A DNA stretch of 64,000 nucleotides from an uncultured Granulosicoccaceae bacterium. Its GTDB lineage: Bacteria > Pseudomonadota > Gammaproteobacteria > Granulosicoccales > Granulosicoccaceae. Where the stretch lies: positions 156,151-220,150 of the forward strand of contig CALAJN010000011.1 of assembly GCA_937922675.1 (NCBI GenBank), given 5' to 3'. Positions 44,493-53,484 of the stretch are shown here, in pieces. A model generated the notes under the pieces. The model searched no databases and was not told where the DNA came from. It saw only the letters and a program-made list of their open reading frames with translations. Each line of letters begins with the position of its first letter. The stretch's first letter is position 1. The translations under genes and the position numbers were made by a program.

Positions 44493-45665
44493 TCACGCGT
44501 TGTCAGGGTCCGGTGTCAGAGAAGGCTCGGTAGCGCCTTCTTCGGTGATATCGATTGCAGCGCCATTGCGTAGTTTGAAGACACCGTCTCTTGCGACCTG
44601 TTGCCCGACTTCCAGCCCACGTGTGACTTCAACAAAATCCCCGCGGCGTTCGCCGAGCTGTACGAACTGTTGCAACGCAGAGAGCCCACCAGGACCTGCT
44701 TGCGGGGGCGGGCCGGGCGGTGCGTTCTCGCTCGGCTCGGGCGGCTCATCGAGGATGAACACCGAATCACCGTAGGTGGCAAAGCTGATGGACGTCAGTG
44801 GCACCATGATCACCGGGCGCGTGTCCGGCAGTACCACCTCAACGCGTGCAAACATGCCGGGCAAGAGCGCGTAGTCATCTCCTTCGGCTGCAGAATCCAG
44901 CGTGGCCTGCACACGCACGGTCCGTGTAACGCTATCAACCTGCGTGTCGATGGCAGTGATCGTGCCGTTGAACGTTCGATCGGGAACCGCATCAGTGGCG
45001 ACTCGCACCGGCAGGCCCTGCTCGATCATGGCAAGCGATTGTTGTGGTAACGAGAAGTTGACCAGCATCGGGTCGACGCGCTGCAGAGACACAATAGCGA
45101 CGCCTTGAGCAAGATCCTGCCCGAGGTCGACAAGCTTGAGGCCGAGTCGGCCGGAGAAGGGGGCCAGGATCTGTTTCTTGTCCAGGCTGCTGGTAATGCT
45201 GTCAACACGCGCTTTGGCAGCAGAGGCCGCTGACTGAGCCGAGTCGAGCTCGGCGCGTGATACCACCCTGTCACGGTACAGGCGAGACACTCGACTCAGG
45301 TTGCTTTGAGCCAGAGAAAGATCGGACTCGGCTGCCGAGAGTTCCGCGGTCTCTGTCGCGGTTTCCTGCTCGACCAACAAGGCGCCTTGCTCGACGTTCT
45401 CGCCACCTTGAAAATTGAGCCGGGTAACGCGACCGGGAACGTCCGCTGTCACAACAACGCCCTGTGCCGCCTCCAGGGTACCGATCGCCGCAAGCGTGGT
45501 TTCCCACTCAGCCTGCTCGACCATGGCTGCGGTCACGACTGTGGGTGGAAACTGCTGCGCTTCCCCGGCGGCAATCAAGTCCGAGATCTGCACATACTTC
45601 AGCCCGGCGATTACTCCGATCACGAGTAACAGTCCGAGAAAGGTCAGTGCAATTCGCTTTATCAT
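44493..45665 (-). CDS. RND periplasmic adaptor protein
   Basis: A 390-residue membrane-fusion protein, first gene of the efflux operon and 34 bp from the pump gene. An N-terminal hydrophobic helix (MIKRIALTFLGLLLVIGVIA) anchors it; no lipobox Cys is seen. A lipoyl/barrel-sandwich domain (VTADVPGRVTRL, then SPFSGRLGLKLVDLGQ), alpha-helical hairpin (about 95-150) and beta-barrel follow. The tail is Pro-rich (EPSENAPPGPPPQAGPGG, about 320-340), a low-complexity insert before the last strand. I chose ATG 45665, giving a normal N-terminus. Confidence 0.9.
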   Translation of the reverse strand: MIKRIALTFLGLLLVIGVIAGLKYVQISDLIAAGEAQQFPPTVVTAAMVEQAEWETTLAAIGTLEAAQGVVVTADVPGRVTRLNFQGGENVEQGALLVEQETATETAELSAAESDLSLAQSNLSRVSRLYRDRVVSRAELDSAQSAASAAKARVDSITSSLDKKQILAPFSGRLGLKLVDLGQDLAQGVAIVSLQRVDPMLVNFSLPQQSLAMIEQGLPVRVATDAVPDRTFNGTITAIDTQVDSVTRTVRVQATLDSAAEGDDYALLPGMFARVEVVLPDTRPVIMVPLTSISFATYGDSVFILDEPPEPSENAPPGPPPQAGPGGLSALQQFVQLGERRGDFVEVTRGLEVGQQVARDGVFKLRNGAAIDITEEGATEPSLTPDPDNA

Positions 45666-45707
45666 AAGAAGAGTGTACGAGGATGTCGTGGTATCGGCTT
45701 GTCCGGT

Positions 45708-45756
45708 TTGACGTGATGTATTGCCACGCATTCACAAGGGTGCGTATTCACGTTAA
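45708..45756. promoter_or_regulatory. Nested dyads upstream of RND operon
   Basis: TTGACGTGA (45708-45716) and TCACGTTAA (45748-45756) form a nine-base inverted repeat with one mismatch. Inside, ACGCA (45726-45730) pairs with TGCGT (45741-45745). It lies in the 219-bp gap between the divergent RND adaptor and dehydratase genes, where an operator would be expected. No regulator gene adjoins, so the binding protein cannot be named. The rest of this gap shows nothing else clear. Confidence 0.3.
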
Positions 45757-45884
45757 CCCAAGCCCGATGGTCAATGCGCCTGGCCGATACCTCATGTGAT
45801 GACAGACCTTCGGTCGCGAAGCGCGAAGTGCGAACCAAGTCACGAGTCACGGCAATTGTCTGAACATCATCACCGGAGGTTTTT

Positions 45885-46877
45885 GTGATTGATCTACCTG
45901 CAACCGGTCCCGAACCTGGTCGTGTGCGCGCGGTAGCCGAGGCATTGGCTGGTCGTATCTTGTGCACGCCCAGCGTGGCGTGGCCGGGTCTTGACGCACC
46001 GATTGCAGGTGATGTGTGGATCAAGCTCGAGTTGCTACAGCGCACGGGCAGCTTCAAGGCGCGTGGCGCGCTCAACAGTCTCATGCAATTGGAGGATCCG
46101 ACCAGTGGGGCAGTGGCCTTTTCCGCGGGTAACCACGCCATAGCGGTAGCGTGGGCCAGCCGAGAATTGGGTGTGGATGCGACGGTGGTCATGCCTCGGT
46201 CAGCCAATGCGGCACGCGTTGCAAGGGTCGAACAGTTGGGTGCAAGGATTGTTTTTGGTGAGGCTATCTCGGATCTGATAACGATCGTCGAGCGCTTGCA
46301 GGCCGAGGAGGGGCGAAGCCTGATTCACCCTTTTGATGGTGGTCCGATTGTGGAAGGCACTGCAACGATCGGGCTTGAACTGCTGCAGCAAGTCGACGAG
46401 CTTGATGCGATCTATGTGCCTGTGGGAGGAGGTGGATTGATTGCCGGTGTTGCCTCGGCAATCAAACAGCTGCGACCTTCATGTCGGGTATACGGTGTTG
46501 AGCCAAAAGGTGCTGACGGTATGCGTCAGAGTCTTGCAGCAGGAAATGCCATGGACAAGGTCGAGGTAGACACCATTGCTGACAGTCTCGGAGCGCCTAT
46601 GCATCGACCGTATACCTATTCACTTGTCGAGCGATACGTCGACGACATCATCACGGTGAGTGATCAAGAAATGCGCCATGCGATGTGTTCATTTTTCAAT
46701 GACATGAAGCTTGCGGTGGAGCCTGCCTGTGCATCGAGTCTGGCGGCGCTGACGAGTGCAGGGCAAGCGGGTAGGCACTCATCCGAGCGAGTGTTGTTGA
46801 TCGCTTGCGGTAGCAATCTGGATGAGCACACCTGGTACTCGCATATTCAGCAGTCACGGGTCCAGGCATTCAATTGA
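45885..46877 (+). CDS. PLP-dependent threonine/serine dehydratase-like protein
   Basis: A 330-residue fold-type II PLP enzyme. The cofactor lysine is Lys58 in GSFKARGAL; the phosphate loop is GGGGLIAG near 183. There is no C-terminal ACT regulatory domain, so it is the short catabolic/ectoine-type dehydratase rather than IlvA. Possible substrates include threonine, serine or hydroxyaspartate. The GTG start is preceded by a strong GGAGGT ribosome-binding site at five bases, which decides the start. Confidence 0.85.
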   Translation: MIDLPATGPEPGRVRAVAEALAGRILCTPSVAWPGLDAPIAGDVWIKLELLQRTGSFKARGALNSLMQLEDPTSGAVAFSAGNHAIAVAWASRELGVDATVVMPRSANAARVARVEQLGARIVFGEAISDLITIVERLQAEEGRSLIHPFDGGPIVEGTATIGLELLQQVDELDAIYVPVGGGGLIAGVASAIKQLRPSCRVYGVEPKGADGMRQSLAAGNAMDKVEVDTIADSLGAPMHRPYTYSLVERYVDDIITVSDQEMRHAMCSFFNDMKLAVEPACASSLAALTSAGQAGRHSSERVLLIACGSNLDEHTWYSHIQQSRVQAFN

Positions 46878-46911
46878 AACGCCTGTTGTCGGGCGCGCAT
46901 CAAACGATAAA

Positions 46912-46949
46912 ACTTTGACGTTCTTGCGGTTTGCGTTGACCGTCAAAGT
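46912..46949. terminator. Inverted repeat after dehydratase gene
   Basis: ACTTTGACG (46912-46920) is perfectly complementary to CGTCAAAGT (46941-46949) across 20 bases. It stands 35 bases after the dehydratase stop and 46 before the next start. A terminator stem or an operator are both possible; the long loop and absence of T-tract favour neither. Confidence 0.35.
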
Positions 46950-46994
46950 AGTGACTCTGTTTGGCGCAAGAAATTGGTGACGTGAGACTGTTTG

Positions 46995-47378
46995 ATGCTT
47001 GCAACCTTCTTTGCGAACTTGTTATGTTCGACATTGTTTGGTCACATTACCAGTGCCATGAGTACAAAGACGATCATCTGTGTGACTAGCGCAGGCGCTC
47101 TATTGAGTGCGGCGTTGGTTTATCTGTTGGTGCTTGCCGGGTTCACTGTCGTGTTGTCAATTGCCACGATTTACGCCGTATCGTTTGTGTGTCTGTTAGG
47201 CATGCAACGCAGTGCAGGTAGAACGTGCGATGCCGCTGAGGTGCAAATGCGCGCGGGTAGCCGGCGGTCTCAGGAATCGAGACCACCGGTTGCCCAATCA
47301 ATCCTGAGTGGTGAGAGAGCGAGCGCGCGCGACTTTTTTGACGAGCCGGGTAGTCAGGTTACCCTCGACACTGCGTGA
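46995..47378 (+). CDS. Possible small membrane protein
   Basis: A 127-residue frame with a hydrophobic N-terminus (about 1-17) and a strong double helix (about 28-75), then a 50-residue polar tail. No Shine-Dalgarno of note, and the last 81 bases overlap the 3' end of the convergent coiled-coil gene. I recognise no family. The hydrophobic pattern is convincing, but the tail may be non-coding, so the stop position and even the gene are uncertain. Confidence 0.4.
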   Translation: MLATFFANLLCSTLFGHITSAMSTKTIICVTSAGALLSAALVYLLVLAGFTVVLSIATIYAVSFVCLLGMQRSAGRTCDAAEVQMRAGSRRSQESRPPVAQSILSGERASARDFFDEPGSQVTLDTA

Positions 47379-48398
47379 CACTTCTTCCAGGCTGCGACGA
47401 GAGCGCATTTGACGCTCATGCAGTATCAGCTCGCGAGCGCGGCGCGAGACTTCGTCCTGGCTACGTCGTTTCTCTTTCTCCAAAGAGCGGATCAGGCTGC
47501 TGATCGTCTCCTGACGATTCTGAAGTCTTGCTTCCAGCTCACTGATGCGGGTTTTCGCGCGAGCGTTTGCCTGGTTCGCACTGCGTGCATAGGCGACAGA
47601 TTTGTTGGCCGTTGACAAGGCGCGTGCTCGAGCCTCGATACTGCGCCGAAGATCACTGTGAGCTTTGGCCACGTCATGTTGCAACTCGCTTACCGTGTTC
47701 TCTGCTGCGATTCGTGTGATTGACTCACGCTCGGCAACAGATTGGGCTGCGGCAACCGCCTTGACACTCTCGGCAAGCTGGACTTCCAGATCGGCGATGG
47801 TGCTCTGGTGAGCTACGTCATTTCGTGGCTGTGCTTCAAGGCGGTGAAGTGCCTTGCGAGTGATCTGCAGATGGCGTTCGACTTCCTCGCGTTCGGCTTT
47901 CACGGCCTCAAGGTCTGACTCCGCCTGATCGGCAAGTTGATCGTTTGAGCCCGAATCAATTCCTGTCTCCAGGATCACGATCTCCTGGGCATCAGCATCG
48001 GTGTTGGTCTCTTCGATGTGGTCGTTGGATTGTGTCTCGGACATCGGGTCGACCTCGCCAAACAAGTCGATGCGGTCTGCCACGAATGACGGTTCGGCGG
48101 TGCGCTGACTGGCGCGATAGGCCATGGAGATCATCAGCCCGACGCTCAACAGTGCGGCCAGAGCCAGGCCTGCTGTCGGTAGCATGGCGCGAGCCCCCTC
48201 GATGCTTGAGCCGTAGGCCATGTGCAGGGTTGCCATGAGTACACCAGCCACCGCAAGACTGGTCCAGAGCGCCAGAGCCCAATTGGGTCTCTGCTCCGGG
48301 GTCGCGGGTCGCCGCAGGGACAATTTGTTGGCCATTCCGGCATACAGGGTGTACCCGAGCAGCGCGGGCAGGACGAATTTGACGACAAGAATGCTCAT
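47298..48398 (-). CDS. Membrane-anchored coiled-coil protein
   Basis: A 366-residue protein with three N-terminal transmembrane helices (about 3-22, 40-60, 70-93) and an acidic linker (about 100-155), then a long Ala/Glu/Arg-rich coiled coil (about 155-345) in the cytoplasm. No enzymatic motif. Such proteins often act as scaffolds or mechanical linkers at the membrane. Its 3' end overlaps the convergent small membrane protein gene. Function unknown. Confidence 0.65.
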   Translation of the reverse strand: MSILVVKFVLPALLGYTLYAGMANKLSLRRPATPEQRPNWALALWTSLAVAGVLMATLHMAYGSSIEGARAMLPTAGLALAALLSVGLMISMAYRASQRTAEPSFVADRIDLFGEVDPMSETQSNDHIEETNTDADAQEIVILETGIDSGSNDQLADQAESDLEAVKAEREEVERHLQITRKALHRLEAQPRNDVAHQSTIADLEVQLAESVKAVAAAQSVAERESITRIAAENTVSELQHDVAKAHSDLRRSIEARARALSTANKSVAYARSANQANARAKTRISELEARLQNRQETISSLIRSLEKEKRRSQDEVSRRARELILHERQMRSRRSLEEVSRSVEGNLTTRLVKKVARARSLTTQD

Positions 48399-48585
48399 GG
48401 TTACGACACATCAGACAAATGGTGCGAACCACGTTGCAAATCCAGTGCCGCCTAACCTTCTACCCCTGAAGCTTTTTCGAACTCGGCCGACAGCGTCGAT
48501 GAGGCGTGCGTGGTCTTCTTTTCGTGATGCGGTTTGAGACACAGTTCGTTACACTCTTGACGCGATTGACGCGGGTGGTATAGCG

Positions 48586-49206
48586 ATGTGGTTCCGGGAA
48601 ACAGCAGATAAGCTTGCAACGAGCATTGTTGCCTTGGGCGTTGTACTCGTGACCTCTACACCACTGGTCGCTGCTCAGGAAGCTGCCGGGTCGAGCGCTG
48701 GGCACAATTGGCGTGTTGAGCGCGAGTCGCAAACCCTGCCAGACAGCTCCGAGCTGACGTCATACACAGCCGTGACGCGGGCGCTCTCACCGTCAGGCGA
48801 ACAGGTGCCCTCAGGTCAGGCAGCTGCGCAGCTGCAGGTCAGCTTTCATCCACGGTTTGATTGCTCACCTGCCATTACCCTGAGTTTTCCGGCCAATCTG
48901 GTTGGCAAGCCGCCCGCCGACGACACACTGCTACCCGTCTTGCTGGATGGTCAACCGCTCGCGTGGCCGGTTGTCGTGGACACCATCGATGATCGCGTAT
49001 CGCTTGCCTTTGTTGGAACCGTCGATACCTCGGACGATGTGATTCGCAAGCTTGATATCGCCAATCGCGCCAAAGTGGGTCTGGAGGAGGGGGGCTACCT
49101 CGCAGAATTCTCCTTGCTCGGGTCGAGGGTGTCAGTGCGTGAAGCCCGGCGCCAGTGCCGCTATCACCAGCCGCGCGAATGGGTGCGGCCGGTCAAGTCC
49201 GAGTAG
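48586..49206 (+). CDS. Exported protein of unknown function
   Basis: A 206-residue protein with a signal peptide (hydrophobic TSIVALGVVLVTSTPLVAA, cleavage near residue 30). The mature part has two cysteines (Cys94 and one near residue 193) that could form a disulfide, and a beta-rich pattern around PAITLSFPANLVG. No family recognised. It diverges from the coiled-coil membrane protein gene across 187 bp and probably acts in the periplasm. Confidence 0.65.
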   Translation: MWFRETADKLATSIVALGVVLVTSTPLVAAQEAAGSSAGHNWRVERESQTLPDSSELTSYTAVTRALSPSGEQVPSGQAAAQLQVSFHPRFDCSPAITLSFPANLVGKPPADDTLLPVLLDGQPLAWPVVVDTIDDRVSLAFVGTVDTSDDVIRKLDIANRAKVGLEEGGYLAEFSLLGSRVSVREARRQCRYHQPREWVRPVKSE

Positions 49207-49234
49207 GCGAGTCGGCACCTCTGCAGCTCGATTG

Positions 49235-49516
49235 CTAGTCCTCCACAAACTCGACCAAACGATCGTGCCAACGATGCGTATCGACGGTTTCGGGTATATC
49301 CAGCAGCTCCAGCGCTGTGGCAAGGGCGGTGTACTGCTCATGCACCCGCCGATAGTGGACAAGGCGCTCAGACGTACCAAGGATGCCCTGCAGCCTGTCC
49401 ACAGCAACGCCCTCGACATCTTGAGCGCCGCTGTGACGGCACGCGTGTAGCGCCTTGTCGAGCTCTGCTTGTTCGGCATTGCTTGTCAGTTGCAATACTC
49501 GCAATAGATTGATCAT
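49235..49516 (-). CDS. Small helical protein, unknown
   Basis: A 93-residue cytoplasmic protein with strong helix propensity (MINLLRVLQLTSNAEQAELDKAL, two later helices). No cysteine pairs, signal or membrane segment. ATG 49516 was chosen; an upstream in-frame start overlaps the downstream part of the next gene. It is 34 bp after the large TerB/J-like membrane protein gene and probably co-transcribed with it. Function not recognised. Confidence 0.55.
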   Translation of the reverse strand: MINLLRVLQLTSNAEQAELDKALHACRHSGAQDVEGVAVDRLQGILGTSERLVHYRRVHEQYTALATALELLDIPETVDTHRWHDRLVEFVED

Positions 49517-49550
49517 CGTTGCGCTCGGTAGTAAGTGTCTGTATGCGGTG

Positions 49551-51914
49551 CTAGACGTGATCGTCGGACGGGTCAGAAAGCAAGCCTTCGCGCGCTTCAT
49601 CAAATCGTGTCATCTGACGTTCGGCCATTTGCCGCTCGCGCTCGCTCAGCGCATCAAAACGAGCCGGGTTGCAGCGCTCGGCAGCAAGGCGCCATGCGTT
49701 TTCAATAGCAACGTCTGAAGACTCATCGTTCAAGGGCAGGCCCAAACGGGCGAGGTATTGCTGCCGAGGCTGCAGGTTGGCGACCGCGCGTGCATCGCGT
49801 TGCAGTAGAGACCGATGATCCCGAGCTTCCCACCAGTCCAGTCGATCCACTCTTGGCAGCTTGGGCAGATCGGAATCGAAGGCGTCGATCCAGAGTTTGT
49901 TCAACTGATCGATACCGAGCCCGAATACGTCGGCAAAAAATCGCAGTAGCGTGTTCTGAACCGGGGTGGGCGTCGCGTCGGTCACGAGCAGGGCCACCAG
50001 TAATTCAATGACCTGCAGGCGTTGCTCCTTTGACGCCTTTAGCACGAGAAACCGCAGCGCCTCGCCAAGCGCACGGCCGTCCTTTTTGAGCGCACAGGCC
50101 TTTATGCGGGTGTGGGCATCCGGTTGGGTGTTCTCCAGGATGGCTTGCCTGGACGATGCTTCGTATCGATCGTCGGCGTAGGCAACCCAGTAGATAAGGA
50201 GTTCTATTGCGTGTTGCCGCTGCAGCGGCTCGGGTTCGGTTTGCAGCCAGGCTGCAAAGCTTGCGCGCTGTTCTACGCCGCTGGCAGCGTGTGCAGCCGC
50301 ATGAGTGTCTTGCGGTGATGCAGGCCCCAGCTCATGGTCAGCCTCCTGGTACAAGGCCTCGCGGGAGTTGACCAGGCGGGTGGGGGTCTCGTCAGGCGAT
50401 GGCGTGACCGGGGGCGCCGGCGCGGGTTGCGTCGGGGGGGTGTTCAGGTCCACATATTTATGAGTCTGTGGAAACCCCGCGTCGTCAAGGTCAACCTCCG
50501 GGTAGTTCTCGGGTTTGTCGGAGGTCAGATCAGCGTCTCGGTCGCGGTGAACCGAGCGAGCTGTGCTCTCAACCGATTCCTGCAATGCGTACTCATCAGA
50601 AGTCGCCGAGTCGAGCGAGTCGAACAGGTCGTCAGCCTCGTTGGAAAAGCGCGAACGAATCGCGTCGGTGTCGGGCGATTTGGATAACGGAAGAGCAGCG
50701 TCATGAGTAAAGCGCCGCTCATCCCGCCGCTTGTTTTTGCTCTGACGTACCTGATCATCAAAGGCATCGCGCTCATAGTAAGGCTCAGCCGTTTTCCGGC
50801 GGGCGGCGACGATGCCCAGCAGGGCGAGCAGCGGCAATGCCGCTGCCGCGAGCAGAGCCGTGCGCCCGGTTGCATCCAGACCATTCACCGCCTCGTTCAA
50901 ACGCTCAAACGCCGAGACGGGCTGGTCTGGCTCGTCAGCCGCTCGCCCTGGCGTATCGGTGGATGCTGACTCGGAGACTGGCAGTGGCGCCGCTTGTGCG
51001 AGCGCGTCTCCCCGCCCTCGTTCGTTGGCGCCATCGTTCAGCACGCGGGTGACCGGTTCGGATGTAGCCAGGCCGGATGGCTCAGGTTGGGCGGTGGGTT
51101 GGGGGTCCGGTGTGTCTGCAGCGGACTGGGGAATGACAATGGCAACAGAGCCCGCACGCCGGGTCGGCTGGGGCTCGTCGTTGACGGGACGGGCTGCGAC
51201 GGTGTCAGGCAGAGCTGCCAGCAGGCCAGAAGCAGAAGTGGCTTGTTCCCTGTCGGCTTGTTCCCTGTCTGCCGCTGCCAACGGCTCTGTTGCGAGCTTC
51301 GCAAACGGTGCTCCAGCAGCGTTCAGGCACCGGCGGTAGTTGGGAACGGGGCTGTTATTGCAGGAATTGAGTGCGGCATTGCGTTCGGTCAGGCCGAGCG
51401 CGTCAAGGTCGACATCGGGCTCATTGCGAAGCGTTGCCGCCTGTTGCGTCATGCACCGGCGCCACTCTGCCGGCCCCCGGGTGTTTTGAACTCGAAAGCA
51501 CGCCCGTGCCAAGGCGTGCTGCTCGTCATCCCGCAGGTCTCCAAGCTGAGGCTCAGGCACCTGTGCCAGGGCTGCCAGAGCGCGGGTGTAGCAGGCCTCG
51601 TCGGCCACGTTCGAGCACAATTTCTGTAGAGCAAAACGCTCGTCGAGCCCAAGGGTTCGCTCGGCGCGAGCGGCGCCCGGTTGAGACACAGCTATGGCTT
51701 CTCGCTCAATACACTCTCGCCAGGCCTCGATACCGGCCTCGTAGCGGACCGGCAGGCAGATCTCCACGATCGCTGCGCGCTGTACCGATCCGAGTTGTTC
51801 AAAAACGGAAGCGCGCGCCGTTGCAGCAGCCATGAGCGCGATTGCAAACAAGGCAATGCACCCGAAAACGGGCTGGCAGCGGGCGTCGGTCTTGAAATTG
51901 ATGTGCTGCGTCAT
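49551..51914 (-). CDS. Transmembrane protein with periplasmic Cys-pair repeats, TerB-like and degenerate J-like regions
   Basis: A 787-residue protein. A signal sequence (about 15-35) is followed by a periplasmic region with four cysteine pairs: C53/C68, C100/C108, C139/C154 and C185/C196, each in a short helical repeat ending like W/Y-R-x-C. A disordered Pro/Ala-rich linker leads to one membrane helix (about 350-372). The cytoplasmic part is acidic and disordered, then resembles a TerB domain (about 555-680, IELLIYWVAYADDRYEASSRQ). The end (about 717-779) resembles a J-domain, AERCNPARFDALSERER, in which the HPD triplet reads Asn-Pro-Ala, so Hsp70 activation is unlikely. The TerB-then-J order recalls DjlA. 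Function unknown. Confidence 0.72.
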   Translation of the reverse strand: MTQHINFKTDARCQPVFGCIALFAIALMAAATARASVFEQLGSVQRAAIVEICLPVRYEAGIEAWRECIEREAIAVSQPGAARAERTLGLDERFALQKLCSNVADEACYTRALAALAQVPEPQLGDLRDDEQHALARACFRVQNTRGPAEWRRCMTQQAATLRNEPDVDLDALGLTERNAALNSCNNSPVPNYRRCLNAAGAPFAKLATEPLAAADREQADREQATSASGLLAALPDTVAARPVNDEPQPTRRAGSVAIVIPQSAADTPDPQPTAQPEPSGLATSEPVTRVLNDGANERGRGDALAQAAPLPVSESASTDTPGRAADEPDQPVSAFERLNEAVNGLDATGRTALLAAAALPLLALLGIVAARRKTAEPYYERDAFDDQVRQSKNKRRDERRFTHDAALPLSKSPDTDAIRSRFSNEADDLFDSLDSATSDEYALQESVESTARSVHRDRDADLTSDKPENYPEVDLDDAGFPQTHKYVDLNTPPTQPAPAPPVTPSPDETPTRLVNSREALYQEADHELGPASPQDTHAAAHAASGVEQRASFAAWLQTEPEPLQRQHAIELLIYWVAYADDRYEASSRQAILENTQPDAHTRIKACALKKDGRALGEALRFLVLKASKEQRLQVIELLVALLVTDATPTPVQNTLLRFFADVFGLGIDQLNKLWIDAFDSDLPKLPRVDRLDWWEARDHRSLLQRDARAVANLQPRQQYLARLGLPLNDESSDVAIENAWRLAAERCNPARFDALSERERQMAERQMTRFDEAREGLLSDPSDDHV

Positions 51915-52005
51915 CGTCCTAGTCTACCGTCCCCGGGAGCAGCCTCGACAGACTTGGCGGTTGCATTGAGCAAAATTTCCTGCACGCGATAGACTCGCGC
52001 ACCCG

Positions 52006-53364
52006 ATGGGCCTTGCCGCTTTAGTGAATCTTCGTTCCGATCCCGTTCCTGCACTGATCCGCCGTCTCGCGCTGCCGGCGAGTATCGGCATGGTGTTCTC
52101 CACGTTGCTCAATGTCACCGACACCTGGTACGCCGGTATGTTGTCGTCGACGGCGCTTGCGGCCTTGTCGCTCGCAGGCCCGGTGTTCTTTCTGGTCATG
52201 ACGCTCGGCATTGGCATTGGTCAGGCCACCAATGCCCTTGTCGGTAATCGGCTCGGCTCCGATGATCCGGACGGAGCGCGGCGCATGGCTGTGCAGTCAA
52301 TCAGCTTTGCCGTGTTGGTGTCCGTGCTTGCCGCGGGCGTCACCCTATGGGCGTCCCCGTGGTTGTTCGCGGTGATGGGCGGAGAGGGTGACTACCTTGC
52401 CGAGGCTCGCGCGTACATCAACATCGTGCTCACCGGCACGGTGCTGTTTTCGCTTAGCCTGGTACTCAACTCGATCTTGAACACGTGTGGCGATACGGTC
52501 AGTTATCGCAATGCACAAATTGTGGCCTTTGTTGCCAACATCGGGCTTGACCCCATGTTCATGTTCACCTTTGGACTGGGTGTCAGCGGTGTTGCGGTTG
52601 CCACAATCTGTGTGCAGGCCGGCGTCGTTGCGTGGTTGTCACTGAAAGTATCCCGGCTTGATTTTCTGCAAGGTGGAAGCCGCAGAGAATTCATCCCGCA
52701 AGCAGCACGATTCATGGAGATAGCCCGGCAGAGTGTGCCAAGTTCAGCCTCTATGCTGCTGGTCGCTGTGGGTAGCCTGATCATCGTCGCCTATGTTGCG
52801 CGTTTTGGTGAGGAGGCCATGGCAGCCTATGGTGTTGCACTGCGTATAGAGCAGCTCATACTGTTGTTGATCATCGGTATCAATATCGCAGCGCTCTCCC
52901 TGACCGGTGTCAACTATGGAGCCGGTGATCTTCTGCGAGTACAGACAATCTACAAGACGGCCTTGCGTTATTCCGTCGGTTTGATGGTGATTGGAACGGT
53001 TGTGTTGTTGATATTTGCAGAGCCCATCATGGGCTTGTTCAGTGACGAGCAGACGGTACGTGATATCGGTGTTACATACCTGTATTTTGAAGCGGCGATT
53101 CTGCCAGCCTATGCCGTCACTTTTTTATCTGCCGCCGTGTTGCAGGGCTTGAAGCGCCCCGAGATTGCCTTGTATTTCAATATTGTCAGGCAGGTAGTCG
53201 CACAGCTTCTGCTTTTCTGGTTTGCCATTGATGTTCTGGGAGCTGATTTGACAGGAATCTGGTGGTCGGTATTGATCATCAACTGGGTGTTGGCTGTACT
53301 GATCTTTCTAGCTGTACGTGCAGCGCTGCGTCGGGTGGCTGAGGAACTGCAACCCGGCGTGTAG
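52006..53364 (+). CDS. MATE-family efflux transporter
   Basis: A 452-residue multidrug/toxin exporter with 12 helices in two bundles. The family patterns ADTWYAGM-like (TDTWYAGMLSSTALAALSLA near 38-57) and IGINIAALSLTGVNYGAGD near 288-306 are evident. Substrates could be cationic drugs or, in some subfamilies, metabolites. The ATG at 52006 gives a short N-terminal tail. It diverges from the TerB/J-like gene across 91 bp. Confidence 0.9.
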   Translation: MGLAALVNLRSDPVPALIRRLALPASIGMVFSTLLNVTDTWYAGMLSSTALAALSLAGPVFFLVMTLGIGIGQATNALVGNRLGSDDPDGARRMAVQSISFAVLVSVLAAGVTLWASPWLFAVMGGEGDYLAEARAYINIVLTGTVLFSLSLVLNSILNTCGDTVSYRNAQIVAFVANIGLDPMFMFTFGLGVSGVAVATICVQAGVVAWLSLKVSRLDFLQGGSRREFIPQAARFMEIARQSVPSSASMLLVAVGSLIIVAYVARFGEEAMAAYGVALRIEQLILLLIIGINIAALSLTGVNYGAGDLLRVQTIYKTALRYSVGLMVIGTVVLLIFAEPIMGLFSDEQTVRDIGVTYLYFEAAILPAYAVTFLSAAVLQGLKRPEIALYFNIVRQVVAQLLLFWFAIDVLGADLTGIWWSVLIINWVLAVLIFLAVRAALRRVAEELQPGV

Positions 53365-53484
53365 CGATCTGCAGCGGGGTGTATTGTGCGCCGGCTATTT
53401 TGGGGCGCTGTACAGCAGGGCGGCGGATAGTGGGCTGAAAATAGTGACTTGCCAATTGGCCGCTGTGGCGTCACTCTCTTGCCC

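Noticed and set aside
48557..48584. TTGACG/TATAGC pair resembling a sigma-70 promoter
   Set aside because: The -10-like part abuts the ATG at 48586, so it could not serve that start with a normal leader.
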